DNA from: Garcia nutans
Lineage: Eukaryota > Streptophyta > Magnoliopsida > Malpighiales > Euphorbiaceae
DNA: 64,000 bases
NCBI GenBank assembly: GCA_947685225.1
Contig: CANTUV010000039.1
Location: 34,526,001-34,590,000 of the forward strand
Direction of reading: 5' to 3'
The notes below the pieces were generated by a model that saw only the letters and a list, made by a program, of their open reading frames with translations, ran no database searches and had not been told where the DNA came from. Of the stretch, positions 1-11,689 are shown one piece after another (position 1 is the stretch's first letter; every line of letters begins with the position of its first letter). A program made the position numbers and the translations under genes.

Positions 1-203
1 CTGATCTATGCAACCTAGACGCCATCTCAACTCATATCCATTATATCAAATGGACATTGCAATATCAGAGATCAGATAAATTGCCAGTGCCAATGCATGC
101 ATCACAATTGAAAATCATTTTATTTTTTTAAATTCTAATTTTCTCTCTCTATCATCCCACCTAGGTTGAGAACCTCAAACCTAGGATCTGATACCAAAAT
201 AAA
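1..203 (-). other. Leader and primer-binding site of minus-strand element Z
   Basis: This is the region just inside the LTR of a Tekay-like element that reads leftwards out of the window. Bases 185-196, read on the minus strand, give TGGTATCAGATC, one base off the initiator-Met-tRNA primer site. It starts a few bases inside the LTR edge at 204. Bases 160-185 form an imperfect inverted repeat (CCTAGGTTTGAG against CTCAACCTAGG). The same structure lies beside the primer site of element A. No coding sequence of Z is visible before the window ends. Confidence 0.7.
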
Positions 204-1735
204 TGTAACACCCTCATACCCTATATACGTACAATACATATTTTCAGCATATGTAAAATACGTATATACGGTATAAAAATGTCACAGACCAGTTTAATAA
301 AAAAAAATTTCACATTTCCAATTTAAAATTTCAAATTCTAAATATATAAAATTAAATAGAATATAAATATTGTTTACTTGTTATAAGAACCCAAAATAAA
401 TAATATATATAAAAATCTCTAAAAATAATTCTCCAGAGTTTTGTCTGTAATTTGGACATTCCCAAAATTCAGCAAAACACAACTTGCACAAAGCAAACAT
501 TCCCAATAAAAATCAATTCACCATTTCACCAATACTTCTCAATTTCTCCATATTTTCTCAAAATACTTATATATAGATATATAAATTAACAATACATATA
601 AAATCCCTTCTGAACAAATTATTCAAAACAATCTTTACAATTTACATTATATACTTCCAAAAACATATCATAATATATATAATATCAAAATATATTATAA
701 TATCAAATATCTACAAGCTGGTAACTGGCTCTGATCTTGAAGTGCCCAAAAATAACTCTTCAAGCTCAATAAATACAAACCTAGACCCTACCAGGTCTAG
801 TAGAACTCTCCGACTCTACCAAATCATCCATGACACCTGCGCGACGAATTACAATCGCGCTAAGTCGAAGCCTAGTGGTACAAACTTTGATAATAATAAT
901 AAAACTCAATGCAATGCCAATGCACAATGCATATAGATGTCATATCACTCTACTTTCTTATATTTTTCAAATATTTCATAATCATAACTCATAGCATTAT
1001 ATTGCTCAATTGTATCACAATTCATAATTCACATTAAAGCAAAGACAAGCATGGGCCCAAAAAAGATCTAATATGCTAATCAAATTTCAGAGTTACTGCT
1101 TTGGTCCGTAATGATACCATGTGTCTAGCCCTGTAGGTAATATATCCATGGATAATGTAACAGCCCAGTCTCTTGGACCTCAACCTGGCTAGACCCTTAG
1201 GCCCCAGTATCTTGGCCTAACTCGGCTAGACTGCTACAGTTTTTAAGGCTTACGGCCTAGCCCCAAAAAAATCATATTTATCAGCTGACCTGGCTTACGA
1301 CCTAGTCTTTTCACCATTCCAGTGTTTAGCCCATAGGCAATAATAGGCATGCCGCCAAACTCAAAACTCTAAAATTTGAATAACATACTAGGCACACAAT
1401 TTATTCATATTTCTCATTATTAATCTCTTTCTCATTTTCACATATTCAATCTAGGCACATTGCCTTATTTTCACATTTTTTTCTCACTTTTCTCATTTTT
1501 TCACATCTTTCTCATTTTTCTCACTTTTCTCATTTTTATCAATATCAATTCATATCATTATACCACATATCTCATTTTTGTATTCACAACATATTACACA
1601 ATTACTTTGGGTATTTTCACATAATATGCATATTTCACATTTTACACAATTTAGCCATTATCAATGGCTTTTCACAATGCATTTAACACATATATGACAT
1701 TAGCATATTATTCACATACAATCAATGAATCAAGT
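204..1735 (-). repeat. Partial LTR of Tekay-like element Z
   Basis: On the minus strand this block ends in GGGTGTTACA, like the LTR of element A (GGGGTGTTACA). It shares landmarks with A in reverse: the segment near 790-880 with the CGCGCAGGTG-type stretch, the GGGCCCATGCTTG block near 1050, the TCCATGGATA and AGCCGGGTTGAG-type blocks near 1140-1250, and the GGCGGCATGCC block near 1345. It is clearly more diverged from A than A's two LTRs are from each other. It stops at 1735, where A begins, so about half of the LTR is missing. The missing half is not seen on the far side of A. Confidence 0.75.
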
Positions 1736-4316
1736 TGTAATATCCCAAAGTGTGCCCTAGAAGTTTTGATATTTTTGTTGTAATTGGATTGAACGTATAT
1801 GTGTAATTGGAAAGAAAAAGAAGTGAAGAGAGAATGTATATGTTGTATATATGGACATATATACAAGTCAAAATGGATGGTCAAATAAAGAAGATATTTA
1901 TTTATTTTTGAATTAATGAATTAATTAAAAGAGATAAAATGAATGGAAGAGATTAAATGGAATATTTTAATATTAAATAGTGCTTGGTGGAAATTTAATT
2001 GAAGAATAAATATTTGACTTTACTTCTTTTACTCTTCATTTTCTTCTTTTCCAATTGCTTGGCCGGGCATCACAAAGACAAGAGAGCAAGAGAGGGTTTT
2101 TGAATTCTAAGAGCAAATTGAGGGAAGAATCAAGTGATTGAGTTGGAAAATTGTGAAGTTTCATCAACTTTGGTAAGTTCTCTCTTGATTTCTCTTGTTT
2201 TATTTGAAGTTGTGAATGAGTTGATTGTTGATTTGTGATAGTGTGAATAGGTTTGATTGTGGTGTGTTTGTATGTGTGGAATTGAGTTAAAGATAAGAAG
2301 TTAAGTTGGTGTTTGTGTTGGAAGAGTCAAGTTGTATTGGTATTAGGGTTTTGAATTGGTGATGCTTGTTGTAGATGTTGAGTTTGGGTAATTGTTTTTG
2401 GTTTATTTTCATGAAATTGTGTTTGATGGAGTTAGAAGCATAGAATTCTTGGATTTGATCTGAAACAGAGGCATTTTGGATGCCACGCCCATGGCCCTTG
2501 GTTGCCACGACTGTGGCCATTTGAAGCCATGGCCGTGGAGGTTTGGAGCAAGGGAGGCAGAACCATTTTCTAACCCACGCCCGTGGGGGTTGGGAGGCCA
2601 CGACCGTGGGGTCCTAGAGGGAGATGTTGATTTGTAATTTGTGATTTAAGGGTCTAGTAAGAGGTTATTAAGTGAATATTTGCATTGGAATTGATGTATT
2701 TTATCATTTTTGGATTAGGTCTTGAAGAAGATAATTTGCCCTAATTCAAGTGGTGAAGAAGTGTTGGAAGAAGAAGTGTATAGATTTGTGTGAGTGGTGC
2801 TTAAGGTAAGTACAAACTACATTATTGCATACATTCATATGATGTTGAGACTTAACACACATTTGATTGTAAATGTGTTAAGAAATCTAATGCATTGTTG
2901 ATGCATATTAATAATGTATTGTTTGGTATAATGTGTATGTTGTGATGAGCATGTAAAATGTGTGTTAATGTCATTTGTTATATATACACTTGAATGATGA
3001 ATTGATTAATGTGATTTGAGATATAATGAGATGTAAAATCAATGTGGTTGGTTATAATGATGTAAATAAGATGGTTGAAGCCTATTTGCCTACATGATGA
3101 TGAAATGAAATATGGAATATGTAATGTGAAAGATATGATGAATTGTTTAATGTGAGTTGAGATGATATGAGGTATGAGGCCATGATTGTTGGCTATGATA
3201 AGGCAAATGAAATATAATTGGGGCATGGATGCCTATTTAATTATGAGAAATGAAATGAAAAGAAATTGATAAAGAGATAAATGAAATGATTGTGTGCCTA
3301 ATATGTTAATTCAATTTTCAGAGTTCTGGGTTTGGCGGCATGCCTATGAATCACTGGATAGGTGAAAAGACCGGGTCGTAAGCCGATTCCAGTTGAAAAA
3401 TGTGAAATGTGATGTTTTTGGGGTGAAATGATTGGGTCGTAAGCCTCAAAAACACTAATAGTCTAGCCGGGTTGAGGATCTCCTCGAGTTTAGCCGGGTT
3501 GAGGTCCAAGAGACTGGGTCTGTTACACTATCCATGGATAGAGATATATATATCGCCTACGGGCTTGATGATTGTGATTATGGACCAAAGCAGTAACTCT
3601 GAACTTTGAATAACATATTAGATTTCTTTTTAGGCCCATGCTTGTTTTTGTTTAATTGTGATTCTTGAAAGGTGAAACAAATGAATATTGAGATACATGT
3701 TTGTCTTTGCTTGAATATGAATTATGGAGTGAAATATAATGTTGAGAGATGATTATAATACATAAGCAACTCATTGGAAATGAATGTGGCTTGGGAGACT
3801 ATGTTGAACAATTAAACTTTGAAAATATAACATGATGTGTAATATATGTATGAATTGTTTTTGAAACTTGATTGTATGACATTAGCATGGCATTGAAGCA
3901 TAATAGTATTGTAGTTTGTACCACTAAGCCGTTGGCTTAGAACGAGTGTGATTCATCGCGCAGGTGACAGGGAAGAACCGAAGAGTTCCTCTAGGCCGAG
4001 TAGAGTCTAGTTTTTTTGAGGTGTTGATAGTGAAGCTTAAAGATCAAAGACATACTGCCAAACATGTATATATTTTATGTTTTGTAAAGCTTGAGTTTTG
4101 ATGTATATATATTTGTAAATATTTGTTATATTTTCCGCTGCGTTTTGAATAAACATTTTATCTATTGTGTTTTATGAATTTCCTTAAATGTTTTAAAATT
4201 GTTCAAATTATATTAAAGGGATGGTTTGTATGTTTTGTAAACCGTGGCATTTCTATATTCAGTATATGTATATTACGATCGTATTAGCATGCTGTGTACG
4301 TATACGGGGTGTTACA
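1736..4316 (+). repeat. 5' LTR of element A
   Basis: The LTR begins TGTAATATCCC and ends GGGGTGTTACA, a TG...CA boundary, with length 2581 bases. It matches 9170-11670. An internal block at 2480-2610 contains several short inverted CCACG-type arms (for example CCACGCCCGTGG). Transcription should start inside this LTR, but I could not fix a TATA box or polyadenylation site with confidence. Reading frames inside it are not supported as genes. Confidence 0.92.
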
Positions 4317-4323
4317 ATTATTT

Positions 4324-4360
4324 TGGTATCAGAGCCTAGGTTTGAGATTCTCAACCTAGG
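4324..4360 (+). other. Primer-binding site and adjoining hairpin of A
   Basis: TGGTATCAGAGC at 4324-4335 is complementary to the 3' end of initiator Met-tRNA and starts eight bases inside the LTR end at 4316. Bases 4335-4360 form an imperfect inverted repeat (CCTAGGTTTGAG, loop ATT, CTCAACCTAGG) with one bulged base. The base of this stem abuts the 3' end of the primer site. Confidence 0.88.
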
Positions 4361-4482
4361 TCAATTGTAAGAAAAAGAATATTTTGATTTTAAAAGTTGG
4401 TTTTTGAATAAGATACATGTTTTGGTATGGCAGTCTTTGATTTTTAATGAGGTATATTCTGTTGTGTTTGCGGATATAGGTA

Positions 4483-7182
4483 GTGATGACATCTCATTCA
4501 CAACAGTCTGTAGAAGGTAGTGCGGAGAGTGTAGCTCCTGAAGAGAGTAGAGAGGGAGCTAGGGTTGATAGAGTTAGTGAGGCACCTGTTTCTGTGCCAG
4601 AGAGATCAGCTATAGATGAGGGTCCACCGGGTTGGTTAAGACATATGGTCGAATTATTTAGACAAGCTCCAGTGCAGCCACCACCACCACAGCCCCAGGT
4701 GCCGGTAAGACATTATGATAAGTTAAGAAAATATGGGGCTGAGGATTTCTTGGGCACTACAGATCCAGCAGTGGCTAAGCAGTGGTTGGACAAAGTACAG
4801 AGGATATTTATTCAGTTACAAGCCACTTTTGAAGAAAAATTTGACTATGCCAGATCCCTCCTTCAGAAAGATGCCTATGACTGGTGGAAGACGGTTCCTA
4901 ATGCCATGGATGATCCACCTACATTATCCTATGGTGATTTTCTGAGGGAGTTCGAGCAGAAATATACTCCAAGGGAGTATAAAGATATTAAGAAGATGGA
5001 ATTCTTGAATTTGAGGCAAGACAACCGGACGGTAACAGAGTATGAGATTGAGTACATCCGGTTGAGTCGCTATGCCGGGGGAATTATCTCTGATGAAATA
5101 GACCGGTGCAGAAGATTTGAGGAGGGATTGAGGCCCTCTATTATGTGCATTGTGGCTGGTTCTCGGTACCAGGATTTCTCTCAGCTTGTTGCAGCAGCTA
5201 GAAGTGTTGAGAGAGCGCAGAGCATTGCAGCAGCTGCTACTGAGGAGGAGACTAGAGTAAGGAGACCCCAGTTTGAGGTAGGGTCTTCATCTATGAAGAG
5301 GGGTAGAGGAAGTTTTGTTCCGAGGATCAGTAGAAGCCAGAGACAGTCGGGCAGATCAGTACAGTATCAGAGGCAGAGGCCGAGACCGACAGCTTCTGTA
5401 GCTAGTGCACCAACTCCTATGGTTCAGAGGTCTACTCCACCTGTATGTGAGCATTGTGGTAAGACCCATGGAGGTGTTTGTTGGAAGATTGGTGGACCAG
5501 TTAGGTGTTTTAGATGTGGGTCACCAGCTCATTTCGTTAGAGATTGTCCTGAGATGCAGGAGTATAGACAGGCTGATACTGCAGCTTCTCGACCTAGTGT
5601 CAGCAGAGGTGGTCGAGGGGGCAGAGGTTTCAGTAGAGGTGGTAGACCTGGGTTTAGTCAGAGAGGAGGATCTTCATCCAGAGGCAGTAGGCCAGATGAG
5701 GCCGGATCTTCTCAGAGAGTATATGTGATGCAGAGGCAGCCGGATGCTTCAGCAGTTATAGCGGGTACATTTTCTTTATTTGGTATTTCAGTACTTGCTT
5801 TGATTGATCCAGGATCTACTCATATATATATAAGTGCATCTATCTTGCCTGTGTCTGAATTTCATTCTAAGTCCTTAGGATTTGATGTTTTAGTGACAAA
5901 TCCTTTAGGACATAGTGTTATGGTGAGTAAGGTGCATCGTGATAGTGCAGTTGTGGTACAAGGTGAAGAGTTTCTTGGTGATCTGATTGAAATGCCTTTT
6001 AAGGAGTATGATTTGATCTTAGGCATGGATTGGTTGTCTAAGCATGGAGCTGTGGTAGATTGTCAAAAGAAGTGTGCCACTTTGAGAACCAGTGATGGTA
6101 GGAGTGTGAAGGTATCTAGTGAGCAGAGACAACTTGCATCTTTGTTTGTATCAGCTGTAACAGCTAGAAAGTTGATTAGAAAAAGGTGTGATGCTTATCT
6201 TGCTCATGTGGTGGATACTAGAGTAGTGGGTTCTCAACTTGATAGTATAACCATAGTTGCAGATTTTCCGGATGTGTTTTCTGAAGAGTTGTCAGGGTTA
6301 CCCCCTGAGAGAGAGGTTGAGTTTGGTATCGATTTGTTGCCTGGTACCACTCCCATCTCTATTACTCCTTATCGAATGGCACTTGCTGAATTGAGGGAGT
6401 TGAAAGTGCAGTTGCAGGAGTTGTTGGATAAAGGGTTTATTCACCCTAGTGTTTCACCGTGGGGAGCTCCTGTGTTATTTGTGAAGAAGAAGGATGGTAC
6501 TTTAAGGTTATGCATTGATTATAGGCAATTGAACAAAGTAACCATCAAGAATAAATATCCTTTGCCTAGAATTGATGATCTCTTTGATCAATTAAAGGGA
6601 GCAGCAGTGTTTTCCAAGATTGATTTGAGATCAGGGTACCATCAATTGAGGGTTAGAGCTGAAGATGTTTCTAAGACAGCTTTCCGCACAAGATATGGGC
6701 ATTATGAGTTCTTGGTAATGCCTTTTGGGTTGATGAATGCACCTGCAGCTTTCATGGATTTGATGAATAGGGTGTTTAGGCCCTATCTGGATCAGTTTGT
6801 GGTGGTTTTTATTGATGATATTTTGGTGTATTCGCGTAATGTGGAAGAGCATGACAAGCATTTGCGGATTGTATTACAGATCTTGAGAGAGAAGCAATTG
6901 TATGCTAAGCTGTCGAAGTGTGAGTTTTGGCTTGACCAAGTTACTTTTCTGGGTCATATAGTTTCAGCAGATGGTATAAGAGTTGATCCGAGTAAAGTTA
7001 AAGCTATCTTAAATTGGAGTCCACCAAAGTCTGTAACTGAAGTTAGAAGTTTTCTGGGTTTGGCAGGCTATTACCGGCGGTTTGTGAAAGGTTTTTCTTT
7101 GATAGCTACTCCACTCACTAGATTGCTTTGGAAGGGAGTTAGATTTGTGTGGACGGATCAGTGTCAAGCTAGCTTTGAATAG
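4483..7182 (+). pseudogene. gag-protease-RT part of the Tekay polyprotein
   Basis: An 899-codon frame starting at the first long-frame ATG, 167 bases after the 5' LTR. Domains in order: a retrotransposon gag core at roughly residues 80-230 (segment DAYDWWKTV), a basic Arg/Gly/Ser-rich stretch, and a zinc knuckle CFRCGSPAHFVRDC near residues 342-355 with all four ligands. A retropepsin region with ALIDPGST near 440-447 follows, where family members normally have Asp-Ser/Thr-Gly; Pro at the middle position probably inactivates it. RT carries LCIDYRQLNK and the catalytic FIDD at about 776-779. The frame ends at TAG 7180-7182. Continuation in the same frame suggests a Gln-to-stop change. The gag would package RNA and RT would copy it; this copy cannot make full-length product. 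Confidence 0.92.
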
Positions 7183-7754
7183 TTGAAAGAGATGTTGACT
7201 CAAGCGCCTGTTCTTACTTTACCCGTGGAAGATAAACCTTATGTGATTTATAGTGATGCTTCACATAATGGTTTAGGATGCATTTTGATGCAAGAGGGTA
7301 AAGTTGTAGCTTATGCTTCTCGGCAGTTGAAGCCGCATGAGCTCAATTATCCGACTCATGATTTGGAGTTGGCAGCTATAGTGTTTGCTTTGAAGATTTG
7401 ACGACACTACTTGTATGGGGAGAAATGTTTTATCTATACGGATCATAAAAGTTTGAAATATCTCAGAAGGAACTGAATCTTCGGCAAAGGCGATGGTTAG
7501 AGCTAATCAAAGACTACAACTGTTTAATTGATTATCATCCTGGTAAGGCGAATGTAGTTGCTGATGCCTTGAGTCGGAAGTCTTTGGCAGGTTTGACTAT
7601 GTATTCGCTCTCGTTGCTTGTTGAGTTGAGAGCGTTACATGCTAGTTTTGAATCATGTGCTGATGGTGCATTATTGGCTCAATTGCAATTGAGGCCAATG
7701 TTGGTAGATCAGATAAAAGAGGCTCAATTGGCAGATGAGAAAATTTAGAAGATA
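7183..7754 (+). pseudogene. RNase H and connection region of A polyprotein
   Basis: Same frame as the preceding gag-RT section after the TAG. Residues VIYSDASHNGLGCILMQ and YASRQLKPHE mark the RNase H domain typical of Gypsy pol. A second nonsense codon (TGA at 7399-7401) occurs where the family has Trp before RHYLYG. A frameshift lies near 7465-7475, between the TDHKSLKYL segment and the NLRQRRW segment. The linker to the integrase then reads on in another frame, and a third in-frame stop (TAG, 7746-7748) precedes the integrase reading frame. All lesions are single-base in nature, fitting decay after insertion. Confidence 0.88.
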
Positions 7755-8849
7755 GTGTCAGATTGTCAAGATAGGGAGAGCCGAGATTTTTATGTGAAAA
7801 ATGATGGTAGCCTTTGGTTCAAGGATAGGTTGTGTGTTCCTGATGATGATAGTTTGAGAAAGGTTATTTTAGAGGAAGCATACCAATCGGTCTTTGCTAT
7901 ACATCCAGGAAGTACAAAGATGTACCATGATTTGAAGCAGCATTACTGGTGGTCAGGTATGAAGAGAGACATAGCAGAGTTTGTATCCAAATGTCTCACT
8001 TGCCAGAGGGTGAAAGCTGAGCATCAAGTTCCAGCAGGGTTGCTTCAACCTTTAACAGTGCCTAAATGGAAATGGGAGAGAGTAACAATGGATTTTGTAT
8101 CTGGTTTGCCATTAACTCAGAAAAAGCATGATGCTATATGGGTGATTGTTGATCAATTGACTAAGATAGCTCATTTTCTTCCAGTTCGGAGGGACTATTC
8201 TCTTGAAAGATTGGTTGAGCTGTATATGAGTGAGATAGTGAAGTTGCATGGAATCCCAATTTCTTTAGTTTCTGATCGAGATCCCCGGTTTACTTCGAGG
8301 TTCTGGAAGAGTTTACATGGTGCTTTGGGTTCTCGATTACACTTTAGTACTGCTTTTCACCCACAGACAGATGGGCAGTCAGAGAGAGTGATACAGATTA
8401 TTGAGGATATGTTGAGAAGCTGTGTCATTAATTTCTCTGGAAGTTGGGACAAATTTTTGCCACTTGTGGAATTTGCTTACAACAACAGTCATCAATCCAG
8501 TATTGGTATGGCACCATTTGAAGCATTGTATGGTAGAAGATGCCGAACGCCTTTATGTTGTAATGAAATTGGAGAGGGCAAGTTAATTGGTCCTGATTTG
8601 GTTAAAGACACTGACACTGAAGAGAAAGTGAAGATAATTCGGGATAGGTTAAAAGCAGCTTCAGATCGGCAGAAATCTTATTCAGATTTGAAGAGAAGAG
8701 ACATAGAGTTTGATATTGGAGATAAAGTATTTTTGAAAGTGTCTCCTTGGAAAAAGATTTTAAGATTTGGTCGAAAAGGGAAGCTGAGTCCTCGTTTCAT
8801 TGGACCGAAGAGTTGGGCCAGTTGCTTATCGTCTTGCTTTGCCGCCTGA
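7755..8849 (+). pseudogene. Integrase of element A
   Basis: Integrase section that would join element DNA to the chromosome. The N-terminal zinc-binding part is visible (His residues around HPGSTKMYHDLKQHYW, then CLTCQR). The catalytic core shows Asp in MDFVSGLPL, Asp in VSDRDPRF and Glu in SERVIQIIEDM, the expected D,D,E set, with HPQTDGQSER between. The C-terminal part reaches the SPRFIGP segment and then a frameshift near 8805 sends the frame to a stop at 8847-8849. The first residue here is not a real start, only the codon after upstream breaks. Confidence 0.9.
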
Positions 8850-9123
8850 GTTGGATAGAATCCATAATGTATTCCATGTTTCTATGTTGCGGAGATACAG
8901 ATCAGATACATCTCATATCTTGCCAGTTCAATCCATTTAGGTGAGTTCGGATCTGACATTTGAAGAAAAACCAGTTGCTATTTTGGCACATGAAGTGAAA
9001 GAGTTGAGAAATAAGAAAGTGCCTCTGGTGAAGGTTCTTTGGAAGAATTATGGTAGAGAAGAGGCAACTTGGGAAAGTGAGCAAGCAATGCGAGATCAAC
9101 ATCCTCAACTGTTTCAGACTTGA
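8806..9123 (+). pseudogene. Integrase tail with chromodomain-like end of A
   Basis: In a different frame from the integrase core, the bases after 8806 encode RVGPVAYRLALPPELDRIHN and FHVSMLRRY, the usual Gypsy integrase end. The last 60 codons from about 8941 hold VLWKNYGREEATWE, matching the chromodomain-like tail of Tekay elements, thought to steer integration to heterochromatin. The frame ends TGA at 9121-9123. The function is established for the family, and this copy is disconnected by the frameshift. Confidence 0.85.
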
Positions 9124-9154
9124 TATAAGGTAATTTTGAGGATGGAATTTCTTT

Positions 9155-9169
9155 TTAGAGGGGGAGAAT
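9155..9169 (+). other. Polypurine tract of A
   Basis: The stretch TTTTAGAGGGGGAGAAT ends one base before the 3' LTR start TGTAATATCCC at 9170. This is the expected plus-strand primer position and composition. Confidence 0.88.
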
Positions 9170-11670
9170 TGTAATATCCCAAAGTGTGCCCTAGAAGTTT
9201 TGATATTTTTGTTGTAATTGGATTGAATGTATATGTGTAATTGGAAAGAAAAAGAAGTGAAGAGAGAATGTATATGTTGTATATATGGACATATATACAA
9301 CAAATACACAAGTCAAAATGGATGGTCAAATAAAGAAGATATTTATTTATTTTTGAATTAATGAATTAATTAAAAGAGATAAAATGAATGGAAGAAATTA
9401 AATGGAATATTTTAATATTAAATAGTGCTTGGTGGAGATTTAATTGAAGAATCAATATTTGACTTTACATCTTTTACTCTTCATTTTCTTCTTTTCCAAT
9501 TGCTTGGCCGGGCATCACAAAGACAAGAGAGCAAGAGAGGGTTTTTGAATTCTAAGAGCAAATTGAGGGAAGAATCAAGTGATTGAGTTGGAAAATTGTG
9601 AAGTTTCATCAACTTTGGTAAGTTCTCTCTTGATTTCTCTTATTTTATTTGAAGTTGTGAATGAGTTGATTGTTGATTTTTGATAGTGTGAATAGGTTTG
9701 ATTGTGGAGTGTTTGTATGTGTGGAATTGAGTTAAAGATAAGAAGTTAAGTTGGTGTTTGTGTTGGAAGAGTCAAGTTGTATTGGTATTAGGGTTTTGAA
9801 TTGGTGATGTTTGTTATAGATGTTGATTTTGGGTAATTGTTTTTGGTTTATTTTCATGAAATTGTGTTTGATGGAGTTAGAAGCATAGAATTCTTGGATT
9901 TGATCTGAAACAGAGGCATTTTGGATGCCACGCCCGTGGCCCTTGGTTGCCACGACTGTGGCCATTTGAAGCCATGGCCGTGGAGGTTTGGAGCAAGGGA
10001 GGCAGAACCATTTTCTAACCCACGCCCGTGGGGGTTGGGAGGCCATGACCATGGGGTCCTAGAGGGAGATGTTGATTTGTAATTTGTGATTTAAGGGTCT
10101 AGTAAGAGGTTATTAAGTGAATATTTGCATTGGAATTGATGTATTTTATCATTTTTGGATTAGGTCTTGAAGAAGATAATTTGCCCTAATTCAAGTGGTG
10201 AAGAAGTTTTGGAAGAAGAAGTGTATAGATTTGTGTGAGTGGTGCTTAAGGTAAGTACAAACTACATTATTGCATACATTCATATGATGTTGAGACTTAA
10301 CACACATTTGATTGTAAATGTGTTAAGAAATCTAATGCATTGTTGATGCATATTAATAATGTATTGTTTGGTATAATGTGTATGTTGTGATGAGCATGTA
10401 AAATGTGTGTTAATGTCATTTGTTATATATACACTTGAATGATGAATTGATTAATGTGATTTGAGATATAATGAGATGTAAAATCAATGTGGTTGGTTAT
10501 AATGATGTAAATAAGATGGTTGAAGCATATTTGCCTACATGATGATGAAATGAAATATGGAATATGTAATGTGAAAGATATGATGATATGATGAATTGTT
10601 TAATGTGAGTTGAGATGATATGAGGTATGAGGCCATGATTGTTGGCTATGATAAGGAAAATGAAATATAATTGGGGCATGGATGCCTATTTAATTATGAG
10701 AAATGAAATGAAAAGAAATTGATAAAGAGATAAATGAAATGATTGTGTGCCTAATATGTTAATTCAATTTTCAGAGTTCTGGGTTTGGCGGCATGCCTAT
10801 GAATCATTGCATAGGTGAAAAGACCGGGTCGTAAGCCGATTCCAGTTGAAAAATATGAAATGATAGAAGTGAAATGTGATGTTTTGGGGTGAAATGACTG
10901 GGTCATAAGCCTCAAAAATAGTAACAGTCTAGCCGGGTTGAGGATCTCCTCGAGTTTAGCCGGGTTGAGGTCCAAGAGACTGGGTCTGTTACACTATCCA
11001 TGGATAGAGATATATATCGCCTACGGGCTTGATGATTGTGATTATGAACCAAAGCAGTAACTCTGAACTTTGAATAACATATTAGATTTCTTTTTGGGCC
11101 CATGCTTGTTTTTATTTAATTGTGATTCTTGAAAGGTGAAACAAATGAATATTGAGATACATGTTTGTCTTTGCTTGAATATGAATTATGGAGTGAAATA
11201 TAATGTTGAGAGATGATTATAATACATAAGCAACTCATTGGAAATGAATGTGGCTTGGGAGACTATGTTGAACAATTAAACTTTGAAAATATAACATGAT
11301 GTGTAATATATGTATGAATTGTTTTTGAAACTTGATTGTATGACATTAGCATGGCATTGAAGCATAATAGTATTGTAGTTTGTACTACTAAGCCGTTGGC
11401 TTAGCGCGAGTGTGATTCATCGCGCAGGTGACAAGGAAGAACCGGAGAGTTCCTCTAGGCTGAGTAGAGTCTAGATTTTTTGAGGTGTTGATAGTGAAGC
11501 TTAAAGATCAAAGACATACTGCCAAACATATATATATATATTATGTTTTGTAAAGCTTGAGTTTTAATGTATATATATTTGTAAATATTTGTTATATTTT
11601 CCGCTGCGTTTTGAATAAACATTTTATCTATTGTGTTTTATGAATTTCCTTAAATGTTTTAAAATTGTTC
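9170..11670 (+). repeat. 3' LTR of element A, truncated
   Basis: It aligns with 1736-4204 from its first base. Visible differences include a 12-base insertion near 9299 and a small duplication near 10580. Identity to the 5' LTR stops after AAAATTGTTC at 11670, so about 112 bases of the LTR end are absent. The following DNA is unrelated to A and to Z. No target duplication can therefore be found, and the junction must be a later deletion, rearrangement or insertion. Confidence 0.92.
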
Positions 11671-11689
11671 TTATTGTTCTTATTACAAT

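Larger units (their letters stand above)
1736..11670 (+). mobile_element. Tekay-type chromovirus (Ty3/Gypsy) element A
   Basis: A nearly full-length LTR retrotransposon of about 9.9 kb. Parts in order: 5' LTR, initiator-Met primer site, gag-protease-RT-RNase H-integrase with a C-terminal chromodomain-like tail, polypurine tract, 3' LTR. Long LTRs, the Met primer site and the chromodomain tail point to the Tekay (Del) lineage. The LTRs are close in sequence, with scattered substitutions and a few short indels, so insertion was fairly recent, yet the polyprotein has five lesions. The right end is lost, so no target duplication can be tested. It lies head-to-head against the related LTR Z. Confidence 0.93.

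Noticed and set aside
185..196. Fragment resembling a Met-tRNA end, and similar ones at 4324, 28151 and 56493
   Set aside because: These are retrotransposon primer sites complementary to the tRNA 3' end, not tRNA genes; no cloverleaf is present.
2287..2601. 104-codon antisense frame in the LTR of A, also present at 9732-10052
   Set aside because: It is kept in both LTRs only because the LTRs are near-identical; composition follows the inverted CCACG arms and no protein family is recognised.
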